A stretch of 19,069 bases of DNA. Origin: Chitinophaga pinensis. Its GTDB lineage: Bacteria; Bacteroidota; Bacteroidia; UKL13-3. Within the stretch, counting starts at the first letter, position 1; each line of letters opens with the position of its first letter. Location of the stretch: assembly GCA_945875195.1 (NCBI GenBank), contig CAMCJW010000017.1, forward strand, positions 1 through 19,069, given 5' to 3'. This document shows, in pieces, positions 7,422-15,116 of the stretch. The notes below the pieces were generated by a model. It saw only the letters and a list, made by a program, of their open reading frames with translations. It searched no databases and had not been told where the DNA came from. The translations under genes and the position numbers were made by a program.

Positions 7422-8767
7422 CTTTTTCTGTTATCTTTAGTAGCTCTGCTTGGTCTATTTTTGGTTGCTTTATCATGTTGAATAAGTTTCATTTTCTCCG
7501 CTCCACTTATTGTGCCATTATTTTGTTTTTCTCTAAGTCTTTGTACATAATCTGCGTCATGTTTATGATTTCCTGATGAGGTATTCGTAAACGCATCTCT
7601 AACTATTTCAGGTCCATAAACCATGATAAGATAAGACCCATAGACTGCTAAAGCAACTTCACCAAAAAATGATGGTTCAGCTAAAGCTACAACTGCTACT
7701 CCTGCAAGTGATGAGGCAGCTTCTTTTCTTTTTTGTTCTGGCGGGCAGCCTTCACATGCTGATACTATTTCTTCGTTGGTAACTTCTGTTTCAATTGTTT
7801 TAGTATATTGGCTAGGAGCAGTTTTATCGTGGTACCCTCCCATTCCATAACCCCATCCACCTGATCCATAAGATACATTTAAGCCAAGACCCGATCTTGC
7901 TGTCCCAACCCCTAATCCACCGCTAACAGACCAATTTCCATTGCTCCATTGTTTGGTTTCGAAGCTATAGGTTTTGGAATAGCTTACACCTGCATTAAAG
8001 GCTCCAAAAGAAGTGTATGCGCTCGCCGAACTTGTGGTGCTTAAATCGGCTTGGTTAAAATTATAATCTAAGCTTTGACTAACAGTAGCTCCTTTCCCAA
8101 AGCCAGTTCCTCCAGCCCTATATCCAACTTCACCATAAACACCTGCTGAAAATCCGTTTCCCCAACCAATATTAATTCCTCCGCCTAATGGAATTCCAAA
8201 TGGTGTGAGATTAAAACCCAAACTACCACCACCATTTCCAATATTCCATGTAATGATCTCCCCACTCGGATCCGTATATTTAAGCGGGTTATTCCAACAA
8301 TAGCTATATCGGTTATAGTTTTGTGTATTATCTGGTGATTGAATAAATGGATCTGGGCTAAGCATTCTGCAGAGAACAGGGTCATATAACCTCCCATTCA
8401 TGTTTATGAGGCTAAACATGTCTAAATGTTCGTGCATGGTATATCCTCGCATGGTAATGGAACCACTGCCAAATGGATTGGGTAATAAATAAGTCCAAGT
8501 TGATGGATTGCGTGGGCGCCCCCAAGCGTTCCCGCAAGGGGCGGGATAAACTTCACTTCTTTGTTCTACAATACTTCCACTGGCATCAGAAATAGCCATC
8601 AAACTTCCTTGATGATCTAAATGTAAATAAAATATTTCTGAACTAGTAGGGCTTATTTTTTTATGGATAGCAATTGGTTCACCACCTGCATAAATGTAAG
8701 TATATTCTACACCATTTAATATCTCCATGTTAGCACTAGAAATATAATAATTAGAAATGGTGTACAT
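7418..8767 (-). CDS. RHS-B: 5'-truncated RHS protein tip with C-terminal toxin-like region
   Basis: 449 residues from the ATG at 8767; an in-frame TAG lies four codons upstream, so the RHS repeats are missing. Residues 1-172 are the RHS-associated core, nearly identical to RHS-A (MYTISNYY to YTDPSGEII). After PSGEII the sequence is unrelated to RHS-A. About 173-310 is Gly/Ser/Tyr-rich with beta-strand periodicity (GGGSLGFNLTPFGIPLGGGINIGWG), a linker style seen in Bacteroidota RHS proteins. About 335-385 holds a CEGCPPEQKR motif and a hydrophobic helix (VALAVYGSYLIMVYG). The last ~55 residues (NHKHDADYVQRL to ATKDNRKR) are very basic and could be the toxin or its nucleic-acid-binding end. No catalytic motif recognised. 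The stop overlaps the immunity gene. Confidence 0.8.
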   Translation of the reverse strand: MYTISNYYISSANMEILNGVEYTYIYAGGEPIAIHKKISPTSSEIFYLHLDHQGSLMAISDASGSIVEQRSEVYPAPCGNAWGRPRNPSTWTYLLPNPFGSGSITMRGYTMHEHLDMFSLINMNGRLYDPVLCRMLSPDPFIQSPDNTQNYNRYSYCWNNPLKYTDPSGEIITWNIGNGGGSLGFNLTPFGIPLGGGINIGWGNGFSAGVYGEVGYRAGGTGFGKGATVSQSLDYNFNQADLSTTSSASAYTSFGAFNAGVSYSKTYSFETKQWSNGNWSVSGGLGVGTARSGLGLNVSYGSGGWGYGMGGYHDKTAPSQYTKTIETEVTNEEIVSACEGCPPEQKRKEAASSLAGVAVVALAEPSFFGEVALAVYGSYLIMVYGPEIVRDAFTNTSSGNHKHDADYVQRLREKQNNGTISGAEKMKLIQHDKATKNRPSRATKDNRKR

Positions 8768-8773
8768 TGGGTA
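8253..8773. repeat. RHS core direct repeat, copy B
   Basis: Partner of 5411-5931. At the 5' end of the coding strand it begins exactly at the codons for YPMYT, which marks the recombination edge. Confidence 0.9.
8514..8545. repeat. GC-rich palindromic insert in RHS core, copy B
   Basis: GGGCGCCC (8514-8521) and CCCGC-AAGGG-GCGGG (8531-8545), both arms unchanged relative to copy A while the intervening bases differ slightly. Confidence 0.6.
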
Positions 8774-8798
8774 ATGATTCTATATTAGGAGCCAACTA

Positions 8799-9266
8799 TT
8801 AGAACAACTCTCCTTTGAATTCTTTCAATGGAATTTCTAAATCCAATAATTCTATTTTAAGCCCATTTTCCTTTTGTATTGGCATAAAGATTTGTCCAAA
8901 AGATTTTTTGTCTTTTGTAATAAATGCCCCAATTTTTCTATTAAATATCTGAGCTATCAACTTACAATCATCTTTTATTACGTTGCGTTCAATATTAGCA
9001 ACTTGCTCCTTATTATTGATTAAAATTGAATGAAACTCTCCTGCTGTTTTTCCATCAAAAAAATCGAATGGGATAATTTTTACAAATTCAAGAGGTAAAT
9101 TATAGGCATCATCTTTAACAGAGTATTCGGCAATAACAATGCTTGACAAATATATTTCTACTTTTTCTTTAAAGTATTTAAAATAATCCTTTGCATTTTG
9201 ATGTAATTGGTCATTACTCTTAAGCAAACGAATACAAAAAGAAGTATCGAGTAGAATACTATCCAT
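8799..9266 (-). CDS. PIN-domain ribonuclease, probable toxin of a two-gene module
   Basis: 155 residues from the ATG at 9266. The PIN fold is indicated by the start MDSILLDTSFCIRLL (Asp7), SSIVIAEYSV (Glu47), IKDDCKLIAQIF (Asp99/Asp100) and GAFITKDKKSF (Asp119). Together these are the four acidic positions that bind divalent metal in PIN nucleases such as VapC. Length is slightly above the usual 130-145. The gene overlaps the end of the upstream gene by eight bases and has a strong Shine-Dalgarno-like sequence inside it, so it is cotranscribed and coupled. In VapBC-like systems the PIN protein cleaves RNA and its neighbour neutralises it; here the neighbour is not a known antitoxin type. The family is quite certain, the toxin role is inferred. 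Confidence 0.8.
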   Translation of the reverse strand: MDSILLDTSFCIRLLKSNDQLHQNAKDYFKYFKEKVEIYLSSIVIAEYSVKDDAYNLPLEFVKIIPFDFFDGKTAGEFHSILINNKEQVANIERNVIKDDCKLIAQIFNRKIGAFITKDKKSFGQIFMPIQKENGLKIELLDLEIPLKEFKGELF

Positions 9267-10035
9267 TTGTCCCTCCTCTTAATTCGTTTAACCAAGAATC
9301 GACATTAGGGATTGTATTCCATATTACCGAAGCTCTTTCTATTAACAAATCCAATTTATGTTCATCATAATTTGGATTGTATGTAATATAATCAATTAGT
9401 TTAAGGTCAAAAGGTTTGCCGTCTATAAGGTTTTGTTTTCCTTTTGCCCTTACTCCATAAATTTTGAACAAACGCTTTTCTCCTTCTAATAACTGTTGTT
9501 CGGAAGCACTTATTACAAGCTTACCATACTCTTTAGTTAATAAGTGAAAGTTCGGATTATTCCCCCCCTCTTCATTGACCTTACCATACAAAACAAATTC
9601 AGTTTCGATATGTGTAGCAGCTATTTTGAAAAATTGAGTTTCTTGGTTTATTTTTAATAGTGGTTTTGGATTTGAAGAACTGTAAAACGTAATTTCGAGA
9701 TTTTTTTCCTTTGCATTACGTTGAAATTTATCAATAACCTCCGCTCTTTTGGAATCCAAAAAATCAATATTTCCTCTATTGTTAATTTCTCCTGACAGAC
9801 CGTTAAACAATAAAACACCTGATATGGGCAAGTAAAATAAATTCCTTGCCGAACCTTCCTCTAACTTATATGAAATATGCGGTCGTTCTACTTTATCTCC
9901 TCTTTTAGGGTACAAGAACGTTTCTACATCGCTGATAATTTCTTTAATCTCTGCAATGTCTATATCAATGGGTTTAATCGGTTTGTTGCCAATTAAACCA
10001 TCAATTTTAACTTCTATGTAACCTTGTTCTTCCAC
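9259..10035 (-). CDS. 258-aa partner of the PIN protein, unknown family
   Basis: GTG start at 10035; an in-frame TAA lies five codons upstream and no ATG is near, so the start is well bounded. The protein is soluble and beta-rich, starting GYIEVKIDGLIGNKPIKPIDIDIAEIKEIISDVETFL and followed by ISYKLEEGSARNLFYLPISGVLLFNGLSG. The centre (residues ~100-170) has strands such as LEITFYSSSNPKPLLKI; the C-terminus is helical (KLDLLIERASVIWNTIPNVDSWLNEL). There is no helix-turn-helix, AbrB or RHH motif, so it is not a classical VapB antitoxin, and it is three times longer than one. Overlap with the PIN gene argues for a functional pair: a large antitoxin, or a regulator or substrate-recognition subunit. 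Not recognised otherwise. Confidence 0.7.
   Translation of the reverse strand: MEEQGYIEVKIDGLIGNKPIKPIDIDIAEIKEIISDVETFLYPKRGDKVERPHISYKLEEGSARNLFYLPISGVLLFNGLSGEINNRGNIDFLDSKRAEVIDKFQRNAKEKNLEITFYSSSNPKPLLKINQETQFFKIAATHIETEFVLYGKVNEEGGNNPNFHLLTKEYGKLVISASEQQLLEGEKRLFKIYGVRAKGKQNLIDGKPFDLKLIDYITYNPNYDEHKLDLLIERASVIWNTIPNVDSWLNELRGGTNG
9271..9277 (-). promoter_or_regulatory. Shine-Dalgarno site of the PIN gene
   Basis: AGGAGGG on the minus strand, four bases before the ATG at 9266 and inside the last codons of the upstream gene. Such a strong site is unusual in Bacteroidota and supports the chosen start. Confidence 0.6.
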
Positions 10036-10401
10036 ATTGCAAGTTTACGATTTTTTATTTATTTTCACTTCTTTCTAAAGTCTATGTTTTCGGTTCACTA
10101 TTTATTTAAATGACGGTTTTGTCTCTGTTGTTAAGTAATACAACCATTGAACATAATATTGTTTTAACACCTATTAAACGTAATTCTATCTTAAAATCTT
10201 AACTAAATATCTTTTTGTAAAATTTTAATTAGTTCTTCAAAACTCATTCTATCTATACTCTCTGCCATTTCGTAAAAATTCAATGGAAAGATGAAATAGT
10301 ATCACAATATGGTTTGAACTTTAGGTAATATAGAAGTAAGTATATTTCCCTTTTATACTTTATTGTATCGTATTTAATTAACTGGTTTTTTAAACCAACT
10401 C
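10036..10401. other. 366-bp intergenic region without a convincing gene
   Basis: AT-rich, with stops in all frames. On the minus strand about 10206-10300 a short open stretch reads FYEMAESIDRMSFEELIKIL and then ends KDI. It has no good upstream extension and looks like a degraded gene tail or chance. A short inverted repeat TGGTTT-TTT-AAACCA lies at 10383-10397 just after rnc. The region must hold the promoter of the two-gene PIN module, but no clear TAnnTTTG box was identified. Confidence 0.5.
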
Positions 10402-11148
10402 CTACTTATCCATACTCAACCCCATTAACTCAAAAGTTTTTTGGGCGGCCATTTGTTCGGCTTTTTTCTTGGAGGTGTGCTCGGCAATGCCTTGAATTTC
10501 TCCGGCATATTTTACCGTAATTTTATAGATTTTGTTCTTGCCGTCCGAAATTTCTTCTACTTCAAAATCCATGGGATTGCCATTCTTTTGTGCAAACTCA
10601 ATTAAGCGACCTTTGAAATTGGTTTCGGTGCTTTGGAGTTTGTCAACGTCAATATGAAATCTTAAAAGGTTGTCTATGATAAATTGTTTACAGCCCTCAA
10701 ATCCCGCATCTAAGTATATGGCGCCAATAAACGCTTCTAGGGCATTGCCAAAGATGCTATTGCGCAAATTAATATTCTGCATGGCCTTGCGGTCATAATC
10801 TAAAAGCAAGTTCAAATTAATTTTAATAGCCAATTCATTGAGGCTTTCTCTACTCACTATTTTTGAGCGCAATTGGGTCAAAAAGCCCTCATCTTTGAAT
10901 GGATATTTTTTGAAAAGAAATTCTGCAACAATGGCGTTGAGCATTGAATCACCTAAATATTCCAGGCGTTCATTGCTGTCTTTATAACCATTGTGGTGTA
11001 TAGTGCGCGAAACCGAATGGTGCCGAAGCGCTTGCTCATAAGCATGCAGACTCATAGGCATGATGCCTGTAACCGATTTTATCTTAAGCGCAAATGAACG
11101 TTGGTCCGCCGAACGCGGCTTTAAATGTGTAATTAAGGTCCTTAACAA
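10402..11148 (-). CDS. rnc: Ribonuclease III
   Basis: 248 residues, cleaving double-stranded RNA in rRNA maturation and RNA turnover. The RNase III domain covers about 33-160, with signature NERLEYLGDSML (Glu60, Glu63, Asp67), DEGFL (Glu87) and GNALEAFIGAIYLD (Glu138). The dsRNA-binding domain is about 175-245 (TNFKGRLIEFAQKNG, then TSKKKAEQMAAQKTFELM). The start is a TTG three bases after the fabF stop. The next ATG (codon 30) would remove sequence that fits the N-terminal extension usual in Bacteroidota, so TTG is preferred. Position 135, equal to E. coli Asp114, is Asn; whether this is common in the phylum was not checked. Third gene of the acpP-fabF-rnc operon. Confidence 0.95.
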   Translation of the reverse strand: MLRTLITHLKPRSADQRSFALKIKSVTGIMPMSLHAYEQALRHHSVSRTIHHNGYKDSNERLEYLGDSMLNAIVAEFLFKKYPFKDEGFLTQLRSKIVSRESLNELAIKINLNLLLDYDRKAMQNINLRNSIFGNALEAFIGAIYLDAGFEGCKQFIIDNLLRFHIDVDKLQSTETNFKGRLIEFAQKNGNPMDFEVEEISDGKNKIYKITVKYAGEIQGIAEHTSKKKAEQMAAQKTFELMGLSMDK

Positions 11149-11151
11149 AAC

Positions 11152-12408
11152 CTATTCTACAAATTTTTTCACAATTACTGAGGCATTGTGACCACCAAAA
11201 CCAAAAGTATTACTAATAGCAGCATTTACTTCGCGGTGTTGAGCCTTATTAAACGTTAGGTTCAAACCTGAATCTACAGCTGGATCATCTGTAAAATGGT
11301 TGATGGTTGGTGGAATAATCCCCTTATGAATAGCCAAAATACAGGCTATGGTTTCAATGGCACCCGCTCCACCTAATAAATGACCAGTCATAGATTTGGT
11401 AGAACTGATATTCATTTTGTAGGCATGATCGCCAAAAACCGACATAATAGCTTTTATTTCCTGTGGATCACCCAGAGGAGTAGATGTTCCATGAACATTT
11501 ACATAATCAATTTCTTCGGGTTTCATCCCCGCATCTTCTAATGCATACTTCATCACATTGGTTGCACCCAATCCTTCAGGATGTGGAGCTGTCATGTGGT
11601 AAGCATCTGCAGATAGGCCGCAACCTACAACTTCTGCATAAATTTTTGCCCCGCGGGCTTTGGCATGCTCGTATTCTTCGAGAATCAAAGCGCCAGCACC
11701 TTCTCCTAATACAAATCCATCACGATCTAAATCGAATGGCCTTGACGCAGTTGCAGGATCATCGTTGCGCTCGCTCAATGCTTTCATGGCATTGAAACCT
11801 CCAATGGCAGCTTCATTTACACAAGCTTCTGAACCACCTGTAACAATAATGTCTGCTTTATTTAACCTAATGTAGTTAAATGCATCAGCAATTGCATTGG
11901 TAGAAGAAGCACATGCAGCTACAGTAACAAAATTGGGACCTCTATAACCATGTCGGATAGAAATCATGCCTGCAGAAATATCCCCAATCATCATGGGAAT
12001 AAAAAACGGACTGAACCTAGGGGTTCCGTCGCCTTTGGCAAATTCTCTTACTTCATGTAAAAAGGTATGCAAACCACCAATGCCGGTGCCCCAAATAACG
12101 CCCACTCTGTCTTTATCAATAGAATCATCTAAGCCTGCATCTTTAATCGCTTCATCAGTTGTTACTATAGCAAACTGAGTAAAGCGGTCCATTCTGCGGG
12201 CCTCTTTTCTATCCATAAATTGGGTTGGGTCGAAATTTTTTACCTCACAAGAAAACTTGGTTTTAAATTTAGAAGTATCAAATTGGGTAGTTGGCGCTGA
12301 GCCACTTACCCCATTTGATAGTCCTTCCCAATACTCTTGTAATGTGTTCCCGATTGGTGTAATTGCACCTAATCCTGTTACTACAACTCTACGAGTAAGC
12401 ATCAGCAA
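11152..12408 (-). CDS. fabF: Beta-ketoacyl-ACP synthase II
   Basis: 418 residues, the usual length. It condenses malonyl-ACP with acyl-ACP in type II fatty-acid elongation in the cytoplasm. The catalytic triad is complete: Cys166 in VTVAACASSTNAI, His306 in VNVHGTSTPLGD and His343 in KSMTGHLLGGAGA. The glycine-rich end TFGFGGHNASVIVKK is also typical. Two ATG codons (MLMLTRRVVV) are possible starts, at 12408 or 12402, 16 or 22 bases behind acpP; the family start near TRRVVVTG allows either. It lies directly behind acpP, its substrate carrier, and is followed after three bases by rnc, the usual Bacteroidota order. Confidence 0.97.
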   Translation of the reverse strand: MLMLTRRVVVTGLGAITPIGNTLQEYWEGLSNGVSGSAPTTQFDTSKFKTKFSCEVKNFDPTQFMDRKEARRMDRFTQFAIVTTDEAIKDAGLDDSIDKDRVGVIWGTGIGGLHTFLHEVREFAKGDGTPRFSPFFIPMMIGDISAGMISIRHGYRGPNFVTVAACASSTNAIADAFNYIRLNKADIIVTGGSEACVNEAAIGGFNAMKALSERNDDPATASRPFDLDRDGFVLGEGAGALILEEYEHAKARGAKIYAEVVGCGLSADAYHMTAPHPEGLGATNVMKYALEDAGMKPEEIDYVNVHGTSTPLGDPQEIKAIMSVFGDHAYKMNISSTKSMTGHLLGGAGAIETIACILAIHKGIIPPTINHFTDDPAVDSGLNLTFNKAQHREVNAAISNTFGFGGHNASVIVKKFVE

Positions 12409-12424
12409 TTAATTTACTGCTAAA

Positions 12425-12664
12425 TTAGCTTTTTACGTTTTGCTCAATGTACGAAACAGCTTGTCCAACTGTACCAATCTTCTCAGCTTGGTCGTCTGGA
12501 ATAGCAATGTTGAATTCTTTTTCAAACTCCATAATTAACTCAACGGTATCCAATGAATCGGCACCTAAGTCGTTTGTAAAACTTGCTTCATCGTTGATTT
12601 CACTTTCTTCAACTCCAAGTTTGTCCATAATAATGGCTTTAACTCTTCCTTTGATATCTGACAT
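12425..12664 (-). CDS. acpP: Acyl carrier protein
   Basis: 79 residues, acidic, starting MSDIKGRVKAIIMDKLGV. The phosphopantetheine attachment site is Ser37 in LGADSLDTVELIMEFE. It carries growing acyl chains as thioesters for FabF and the other fatty-acid enzymes. First gene of the operon. The 76 bp upstream, shared with the divergent IPExxxVDY gene, contain TTG-N18-TAGTTTAT on the minus strand, a weak match to a Bacteroidota promoter. Confidence 0.98.
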   Translation of the reverse strand: MSDIKGRVKAIIMDKLGVEESEINDEASFTNDLGADSLDTVELIMEFEKEFNIAIPDDQAEKIGTVGQAVSYIEQNVKS

Positions 12665-12816
12665 TTTCTTAAGATTTAATAGTCTGCAAATAAACTACTT
12701 TTTGTAATAAAAATGCAAGTTTTCAAATAAAGTGTGTTTTTATGTGCTATGAGTTTGGTTTTCTTTTGTTAAATTATTGGGTTTTTTCGGTTTTTTCCTA
12801 TAAAAAGCCTTATTTT

Positions 12817-13242
12817 GTGTGCTTGAAAAAGTTACAATTGGAGGTCGAGGAGGATTTAGCTTTTCTCCTTTTTGGATTAGTTTCGAGCCATAAGGTGAGC
12901 AAATTGGTCTTTTTTTTGAACCAAATTGGCAATTTGGACTTCAGAAGAAGCGCAGATTTATTGCTACCAGATTTCAATCCTAAGTCGGAAACAAGTTTCT
13001 CTAAGTTCGATTTTATCGACGAAGAAAACCACTTGGACTTCTATTTGTTGGCTAATAAAGAGTTTGGTCTTTGCTTATTTAACGACCTCAGGCAATTTGA
13101 TTATTTGGTGATTGTTAGGGGAGGCTTAGAATTTTTTGATGCCAGCAACTTTACCAAAGAAAGCATGAAGCTGCAGGGAATACAACTTGCGGCACCAATA
13201 GAAAACGAAAAAATAAAATCAACAGTAAGTTGGATAATATAA
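12817..13242 (+). CDS. IPExxxVDY family protein
   Basis: Matches the Bacteroidota IPExxxVDY family by position and pattern: LKKLQLEVEEDLAFLLFGLVSSH at the start, FSKFDFIDEENHLDFYLLANKE in the middle, FDYLVIVRGG near the end. Function unknown. The family typically sits between acpP/fabF/rnc and pyk, exactly as here, with pyk three bases downstream. A longer frame opens at ATG 12742, but its extra 25 residues are Phe/Tyr-rich and outside the family; GTG 12817 or TTG 12823 fits better, which leaves room for a promoter. About 141 residues. Confidence 0.75.
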   Translation: MCLKKLQLEVEEDLAFLLFGLVSSHKVSKLVFFLNQIGNLDFRRSADLLLPDFNPKSETSFSKFDFIDEENHLDFYLLANKEFGLCLFNDLRQFDYLVIVRGGLEFFDASNFTKESMKLQGIQLAAPIENEKIKSTVSWII

Positions 13243-13245
13243 TAT

Positions 13246-14682
13246 ATGAGTGAGTTAAAGTTTAATAGAACAAAGATTATTGCAACCATTGGACCTGCAA
13301 CAAGTAGCTACGAAAATTTAAAAGAGATTGTTTTAGAAGGGGTAGATGTGTGTCGCCTAAATTTTTCGCATGGTTCTTATGATGATCACCAGGTTGTTAT
13401 CAATAATATCAATCAGTTAAATGAAGATCTTGGAACTCATGTTTGCATGCTCCTCGATTTACAAGGGCCAAAATTGAGAGTGGGTGAAATGGAGAATGGC
13501 AAAATTGAGCTGAAAACCGGTTCAACCATTGAAGTAACAACAGAAAAATGTATAGGTACTGCCGAAAAAATCTATGTGAATTTTGAAAATCTTCCCAAAG
13601 ATGTCAATAAAGGTGAGCGTATTTTATTAGATGATGGCAAGTTAGAATTGATTGTTATTGATACAGATAGAAGAAATTCAATCAAAGCAGAAGTTCTTGT
13701 TGGCGGCTTTTTAACCAATAAAAAGGGATTCAATTTACCCAATACCAAAATGTCAATTCCAAGCATGACCCAAAAGGACATGGATGATTTGAAATTTGGA
13801 CTAGAACAAAAAGTGGAATGGGTGGCCCTTAGTTTTGTGAGAAATGCAGATGATGTTATTTTTATCAAGAACCTCATTGAGCTCAATGAATGGAAGCCAC
13901 GTGTTATTGCAAAAATTGAAAAACCTGAGGCCATTGTTAACATAGATAGAATTATTGCTGTATCGGATGGCATTATGGTGGCTCGCGGCGATTTAGGTGT
14001 TGAAATGCCAATGGAGGAGGTGCCAGTTCTGCAAAAAATGATTGTAAAAAAATGCATCGAGGCTTCTAAACCAGTAATTATTGCCACCCAAATGATGGAG
14101 AGCATGATTACGAGTCCTGTGCCTACTAGAGCAGAAGTAAATGATGTGGCCAATGCAGTAATGGATGGTGCCGATGCAGTAATGCTAAGTGCCGAAACTT
14201 CTGTAGGGGCTTTCCCAACTTTGTGTGTACGTGCCATGCAAAAAACCATTGCCCAAGTAGAGCAAAAAACCAATGCTCCTTATTTCAAAGGCAAGAGACC
14301 TGATGATAATTCACCAACTTTTATCTCCGATGAAATATTATTTACTGCTGTGCGTATCTCCGACCACATGCGTGCCAAAGCTGTAATTGGTATGACCTTC
14401 TCTGGTTATTCTGCTTATCGCTTATCATCCTACAGGCCAAAAGCTGAAATATTTATTTTTACCACCAATCCAAGGTTGTTAAAAACCATGAGCTTGGTTT
14501 GGGGCGTAAGAGGATTTTTGTACCGTGGTTTTGAAAGTACCGATCAATCTATACAAGACATCAACGACCAATTGAAGCACATGGGATTATTAAAATCAGG
14601 TGATATTGTTATCAATACCGCCAGTATGCCTATTACAGATAGATCGAGAACCAATGCCGTTAAAATTAGTGAAATTAGTTAG
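13246..14682 (+). CDS. pyk: Pyruvate kinase
   Basis: 478 residues, transferring phosphate from phosphoenolpyruvate to ADP in the last step of glycolysis. N-terminal RTKIIATIGPAT; substrate region VCRLNFSHGS (Arg37, Asn39); B-domain about 75-170; catalytic Lys223 in IAKIEKPE with metal ligands Glu225 and Asp249 (VARGDLGVEMP); IIATQMMESMI; then the nucleotide and C-terminal domain. The start ATG lies three bases after the IPExxxVDY stop, so the two are cotranscribed. Confidence 0.97.
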   Translation: MSELKFNRTKIIATIGPATSSYENLKEIVLEGVDVCRLNFSHGSYDDHQVVINNINQLNEDLGTHVCMLLDLQGPKLRVGEMENGKIELKTGSTIEVTTEKCIGTAEKIYVNFENLPKDVNKGERILLDDGKLELIVIDTDRRNSIKAEVLVGGFLTNKKGFNLPNTKMSIPSMTQKDMDDLKFGLEQKVEWVALSFVRNADDVIFIKNLIELNEWKPRVIAKIEKPEAIVNIDRIIAVSDGIMVARGDLGVEMPMEEVPVLQKMIVKKCIEASKPVIIATQMMESMITSPVPTRAEVNDVANAVMDGADAVMLSAETSVGAFPTLCVRAMQKTIAQVEQKTNAPYFKGKRPDDNSPTFISDEILFTAVRISDHMRAKAVIGMTFSGYSAYRLSSYRPKAEIFIFTTNPRLLKTMSLVWGVRGFLYRGFESTDQSIQDINDQLKHMGLLKSGDIVINTASMPITDRSRTNAVKISEIS

Positions 14683-14723
14683 GCACGATAATTAAAATTG
14701 TTGATTGAATTAATTTATAAAAA

Positions 14724-15116
14724 ATGAAAATACCTTCCTCTCTTTTACTCCTTGTAGTACTGTTTATTTTTGCTTGTGGTAAAACCAATACCGTTACCCC
14801 TACAGATGGCGGTAATACTGTTGTTACCATTGATAGCTCTGAGTTCAATGGCCGCTTATTTGTAACTACCTATGATTATCAAAGTGGTAACAAAATTGGT
14901 GGCACCGATGTATATATTTACACCAATTACGAGGACATCAAAAGGCGTTTGTTTTTGCATTATAAGAAAACAAATACCAGTAATGCCGAAGCAGATTTTG
15001 GTTACTTGTTGCAAGGCAATTATTACATTGTTTCTAATACCATAAATAAATATGATACCAGTTTGGTTCAGATATTGAGCAAACGAATCATTCAAAGAAG
15101 TGTTTACCTACAATGA
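14724..15116 (+). CDS. Small lipoprotein, unknown
   Basis: 130 residues. The N-terminus is a lipoprotein signal with lipobox LFIFAC-GK (Cys18), so it is probably anchored in a membrane facing the periplasm or outside. The mature part begins with a Thr/Gly-rich linker (TNTVTPTDGGNTVVTID), then a single beta-rich domain (GRLFVTTYDYQSGNKIGGTDVYIYTNYEDIKRRLFLHYKKT) resembling a carboxypeptidase-regulatory or prealbumin-like fold (a guess from strand pattern). The TGA overlaps the ATG of the DUF2480 gene (ATGA), 41 bases after pyk, so it may be in the pyk transcript. Function unknown. Confidence 0.8.
   Translation: MKIPSSLLLLVVLFIFACGKTNTVTPTDGGNTVVTIDSSEFNGRLFVTTYDYQSGNKIGGTDVYIYTNYEDIKRRLFLHYKKTNTSNAEADFGYLLQGNYYIVSNTINKYDTSLVQILSKRIIQRSVYLQ

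Noticed and set aside
4498..8767. Possible transposon or IS element explaining the duplicated RHS and DUF2341 pieces
   Set aside because: No transposase, terminal inverted repeats or target-site duplications were seen; homologous duplication explains the repeats better.
10383..10397. Hairpin TGGTTT-TTT-AAACCA just behind rnc, considered as terminator
   Set aside because: Only a six-base AT-rich stem and no T tract follows on the transcribed strand.
12742..12816. Upstream extension of the IPExxxVDY gene to the ATG at 12742
   Set aside because: The added residues are aromatic-rich, do not fit the family, and would place the start only 77 bases from the divergent acpP start, leaving little room for promoters.
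13572..14273. 233-codon minus-strand open frame inside pyk
   Set aside because: Antisense shadow of a gene with complete pyruvate-kinase motifs; Ser/Ile/Thr-rich and no recognisable domain.
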